The notes under the pieces are model-generated. The model worked only from the letters and a program-made list of their open reading frames with translations, was not told the DNA's origin and searched no databases. Below are positions 45,872 to 47,397 of a DNA stretch of 47,397 bases, piece after piece. The stretch comes from Streptomyces sp. JJ36 (GTDB taxonomy: Bacteria > Actinomycetota > Actinomycetes > Streptomycetales > Streptomycetaceae), in assembly GCF_021696945.1 (NCBI RefSeq), contig NZ_JACYHE010000045.1, positions 1 through 47,397 of the forward strand, read 5' to 3'. The position numbers were made by a program, and so were the translations under genes. Numbering within the stretch: position 1 is the first letter of the stretch; every line of letters starts with the position of its first letter.

Positions 45872-46654
45872 CTAGACGCGGCGGAAGAGCAGGTCCCGCA
45901 CCGTGTGGCCCTTGTGCAGCCCCTGCCCCTCGAACCGGGTACGGGGCCGCTCCGGCGGTTTCTCGGCGAAGCCGCCGCCGGGCGCGGTGTTGGCGAACTC
46001 CGGGTGCGCGGTGAGCACCTCGAGCATGTGCTCGGCGTACGGCTCCCAGTCGGTGGCCAGATGCAGCGGCGCCCCCGGCTTCAGGGCGCGCGCGGCCAGG
46101 TCCAGGAACTCGGGCTGCACGATCCGGCGCTTGTGGTGCCGCTTCTTCGGCCAGGGGTCCGGGAAGTAGACGCGGAGGCCGGAGAGGGCGCCGGGGTGGA
46201 GCATCTCGCACAGCAGGATGATCGCGTCGCCGTTGGCCACCCGGATGTTGGTCAGGCCGTCCCGCTCCGCGAGACGCAGCAGGTTGCCCTGGCCCGGGGT
46301 GTGCACGTCCACGGCGAGGATGCCGGTGTCCGGGTCGGCGGCGGCCATCTCCGCGGTGGCCTCGCCCATCCCGAAACCGATCTCGCAGACGACGGGCGCG
46401 TCCGGCGGCAGGGTGTCGAAGAGTTTCTCCAGTTCCAGCACGTGCAGCCCGTCGACGTCCACGCCCCAGCGCGGCCAGAGCCGGCGCAGCGCAGCGCGCT
46501 GCGCCACCGTGACGCGACTGCGGCGGGGGGTGAAGCTGCGGATGCGGCGCTCGTGGTGCGCACCCGCGGGGTCGGGGGCGGGCCCGGCACCGGGCGCGAA
46601 CATGCGCGTCCCGGGACGGGGGGAGGGCGGCGTAGCTGGGAGTTTCTCGGACAC
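45872..46654 (-). CDS. trmB: tRNA (guanine-N7)-methyltransferase TrmB
   Basis: The protein is 260 residues from the GTG at 46654. It forms N7-methylguanosine at position 46 of tRNAs, using S-adenosylmethionine in the cytoplasm. Family signatures are the SAM site VVCEIGFGMGEAT, ILAVDVHTPGQGNLLR, VYFPDPWPKKRHHKRR and LATDWEPYAEHML. The N-terminal ~40 residues (Pro/Gly-rich, ending RIRSFTPRRSRVT) are an extension usual in Streptomyces. The final FEGQGLHKGHTVRDLLFRRV matches the family end. The start codon is weakly supported by an upstream site, so a shorter start is possible. Confidence 0.95.
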   Translation of the reverse strand: MSEKLPATPPSPRPGTRMFAPGAGPAPDPAGAHHERRIRSFTPRRSRVTVAQRAALRRLWPRWGVDVDGLHVLELEKLFDTLPPDAPVVCEIGFGMGEATAEMAAADPDTGILAVDVHTPGQGNLLRLAERDGLTNIRVANGDAIILLCEMLHPGALSGLRVYFPDPWPKKRHHKRRIVQPEFLDLAARALKPGAPLHLATDWEPYAEHMLEVLTAHPEFANTAPGGGFAEKPPERPRTRFEGQGLHKGHTVRDLLFRRV

Positions 46655-46891
46655 AGTGGGTCCGATTGTACGGGCGGACGGGTCCGCACCCGCAGGGCGG
46701 GCCGCCGGCTGCGGGGCGCGCGGCGGCGCGCGGTGCCCCGGCCCGGGCGCCGTACCGGTGCCGTCCGCGGCACATGCGTGGGAGCCGGGGCGAGGTGCGC
46801 CCTCGGGCTGCCGGGCGGGGGCCCTCCCGGTCGGGCGGGCGTCGTGGGCGGCCGGTGGCGGTGCCCGGGCCTCGTCGCGGGCGCCGCGGCG

Positions 46892-47397
46892 TCAGCCGGA
46901 GACCACGCGGAGCGTTCCCGGGCCGCGGCGGAGCAGCCCGTCCAGCGCCTCCGCGGTGGCGTCGTCGGCCGGCAGCAGGACGAGCAACCGCTGCTCGTCG
47001 CCGTCGGGCAGCGCCAGCGGCTCCTGCGCCAGCCGCAGCTCACCCGCCTCCGGGTGCACCAGACGGACGACCTCCGCGGCGTCCGGCAGTGCCGGCGCCC
47101 CCGCGAACCGGCGGGCGAACGGCGCACCGGCGGTCACCGTCAGCTCGTCGGCCAGCGCGGCGGCATGCGGGTCGCCGGGCAGCACGTCCGTCGTGAACCT
47201 CGCCACCTGCGCGTCGGCCACCCGCTCCCACTCGGGGAAGGCGGCACGGGCACGCGGGTCGGTGAAGAGATGGCGGAGGAGATTGGGCAGCGGGGCGGCC
47301 GGGCTGTCCGGGGCCCGCCGCGGGCCGGGCGTCTGCGGGGGCGCCGCGGTGCCGGGCCGGGCGTCGCCGGGTCCTCGCGGACCTGCGGGCTCCCTCA
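46892..47397 (-). CDS. XRE regulator with MmyB-like ligand domain, 3' part (5' end beyond window)
   Basis: The frame remains open to the right edge. The visible ~167 residues match the C-terminal half of MmyB-type XRE regulators: LPNLLRHLFTDPRARAAFPEWERVADAQVARF, GDPHAAALADELTVTAGAPFARRFAG, then VVRLVHPEAGELRLAQEPLALPDGDEQRLLVLLPAD. The DNA-binding domain lies outside. These regulators often bind fatty-acid-like ligands and control a divergent oxidoreductase. A GTG at 47221 is internal, not the start. The gene continues beyond 47397. Confidence 0.85.
   Translation of the reverse strand, partial: REPAGPRGPGDARPGTAAPPQTPGPRRAPDSPAAPLPNLLRHLFTDPRARAAFPEWERVADAQVARFTTDVLPGDPHAAALADELTVTAGAPFARRFAGAPALPDAAEVVRLVHPEAGELRLAQEPLALPDGDEQRLLVLLPADDATAEALDGLLRRGPGTLRVVSG

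Overview
The window is very high in G+C, with dense genes and GTG/ATG starts preceded by GGAGG-type ribosome sites. Its families are typical of Streptomyces or a close relative: a conservon, CYP157/CYP154 P450s, a Streptomyces subtilisin inhibitor, a WhiJ-type XRE/DUF397 cluster, a class E/F sortase and a c-di-AMP riboswitch ahead of a cell-wall hydrolase. The first 14 bases match the 3' end of an Illumina adapter, so the left edge is a contig end and not genome. No tRNA, rRNA, insertion sequence or CRISPR array was seen.

Layout. 16-3289: conservon (end of cvnA, then cvnB, cvnC, cvnD and a CYP157-like P450) on +, facing a CYP154-like P450 on - (3386-4666). 4949-8335: a Cys-rich hypothetical, a DHFR/RibD-like reductase and an FAD-linked oxidase. 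8457-13303 (-): a zinc-ribbon membrane protein, a secreted GH16 glucanase with a ricin-type lectin, a sortase and its probable His-rich surface substrate. 13598-16470 (+): a YG-rich low-complexity protein, a ydaO/yuaA c-di-AMP riboswitch and an M23 peptidase. 16876-23956: mostly single-gene units, namely an F420-type oxidoreductase, a subtilisin inhibitor, an SRPBCC protein, an alpha/beta hydrolase, a GGCT-like protein, a triple-repeat secreted protein, an ArsR-VOC pair under a 24-bp palindrome, an AhpD-like protein with a consensus ECF41 promoter, and a flavodoxin-fold reductase.

24447-36414 is the accessory heart of the window: a membrane-anchored XRE regulator, then a 2405-residue secreted RHS/Hint polymorphic toxin, its probable immunity gene, two further small genes with a shared motif, and two 86-residue membrane-protein paralogues about 53% identical to each other. 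G+C falls to about 50% in parts of 32900-34900, as expected for exchanged toxin tips and immunity cassettes. 36255-38608 is a WhiJ-like cluster with three tandem DUF397 genes, an XRE regulator and a divergent anti-sigma-type ATPase. A NUDIX hydrolase follows, converging on a 1044-residue PLD-nuclease/SF2-helicase protein that is a candidate standalone defence factor.

42275-47397 holds small membrane and DUF5133 proteins, a PrsW-type protease, trmB and the 3' part of an MmyB-like XRE regulator that runs off the right edge.

The least conventional parts are the RHS toxin with its duplicated downstream genes, the triple DUF397 arrangement, the PLD-helicase, and the regulatory sites: the ECF41 promoter, the c-di-AMP riboswitch, the ArsR palindrome with a probably leaderless mRNA, and a LacI-type operator beside the glucanase promoter. 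All calls were made by reading the sequence; no database search was run.
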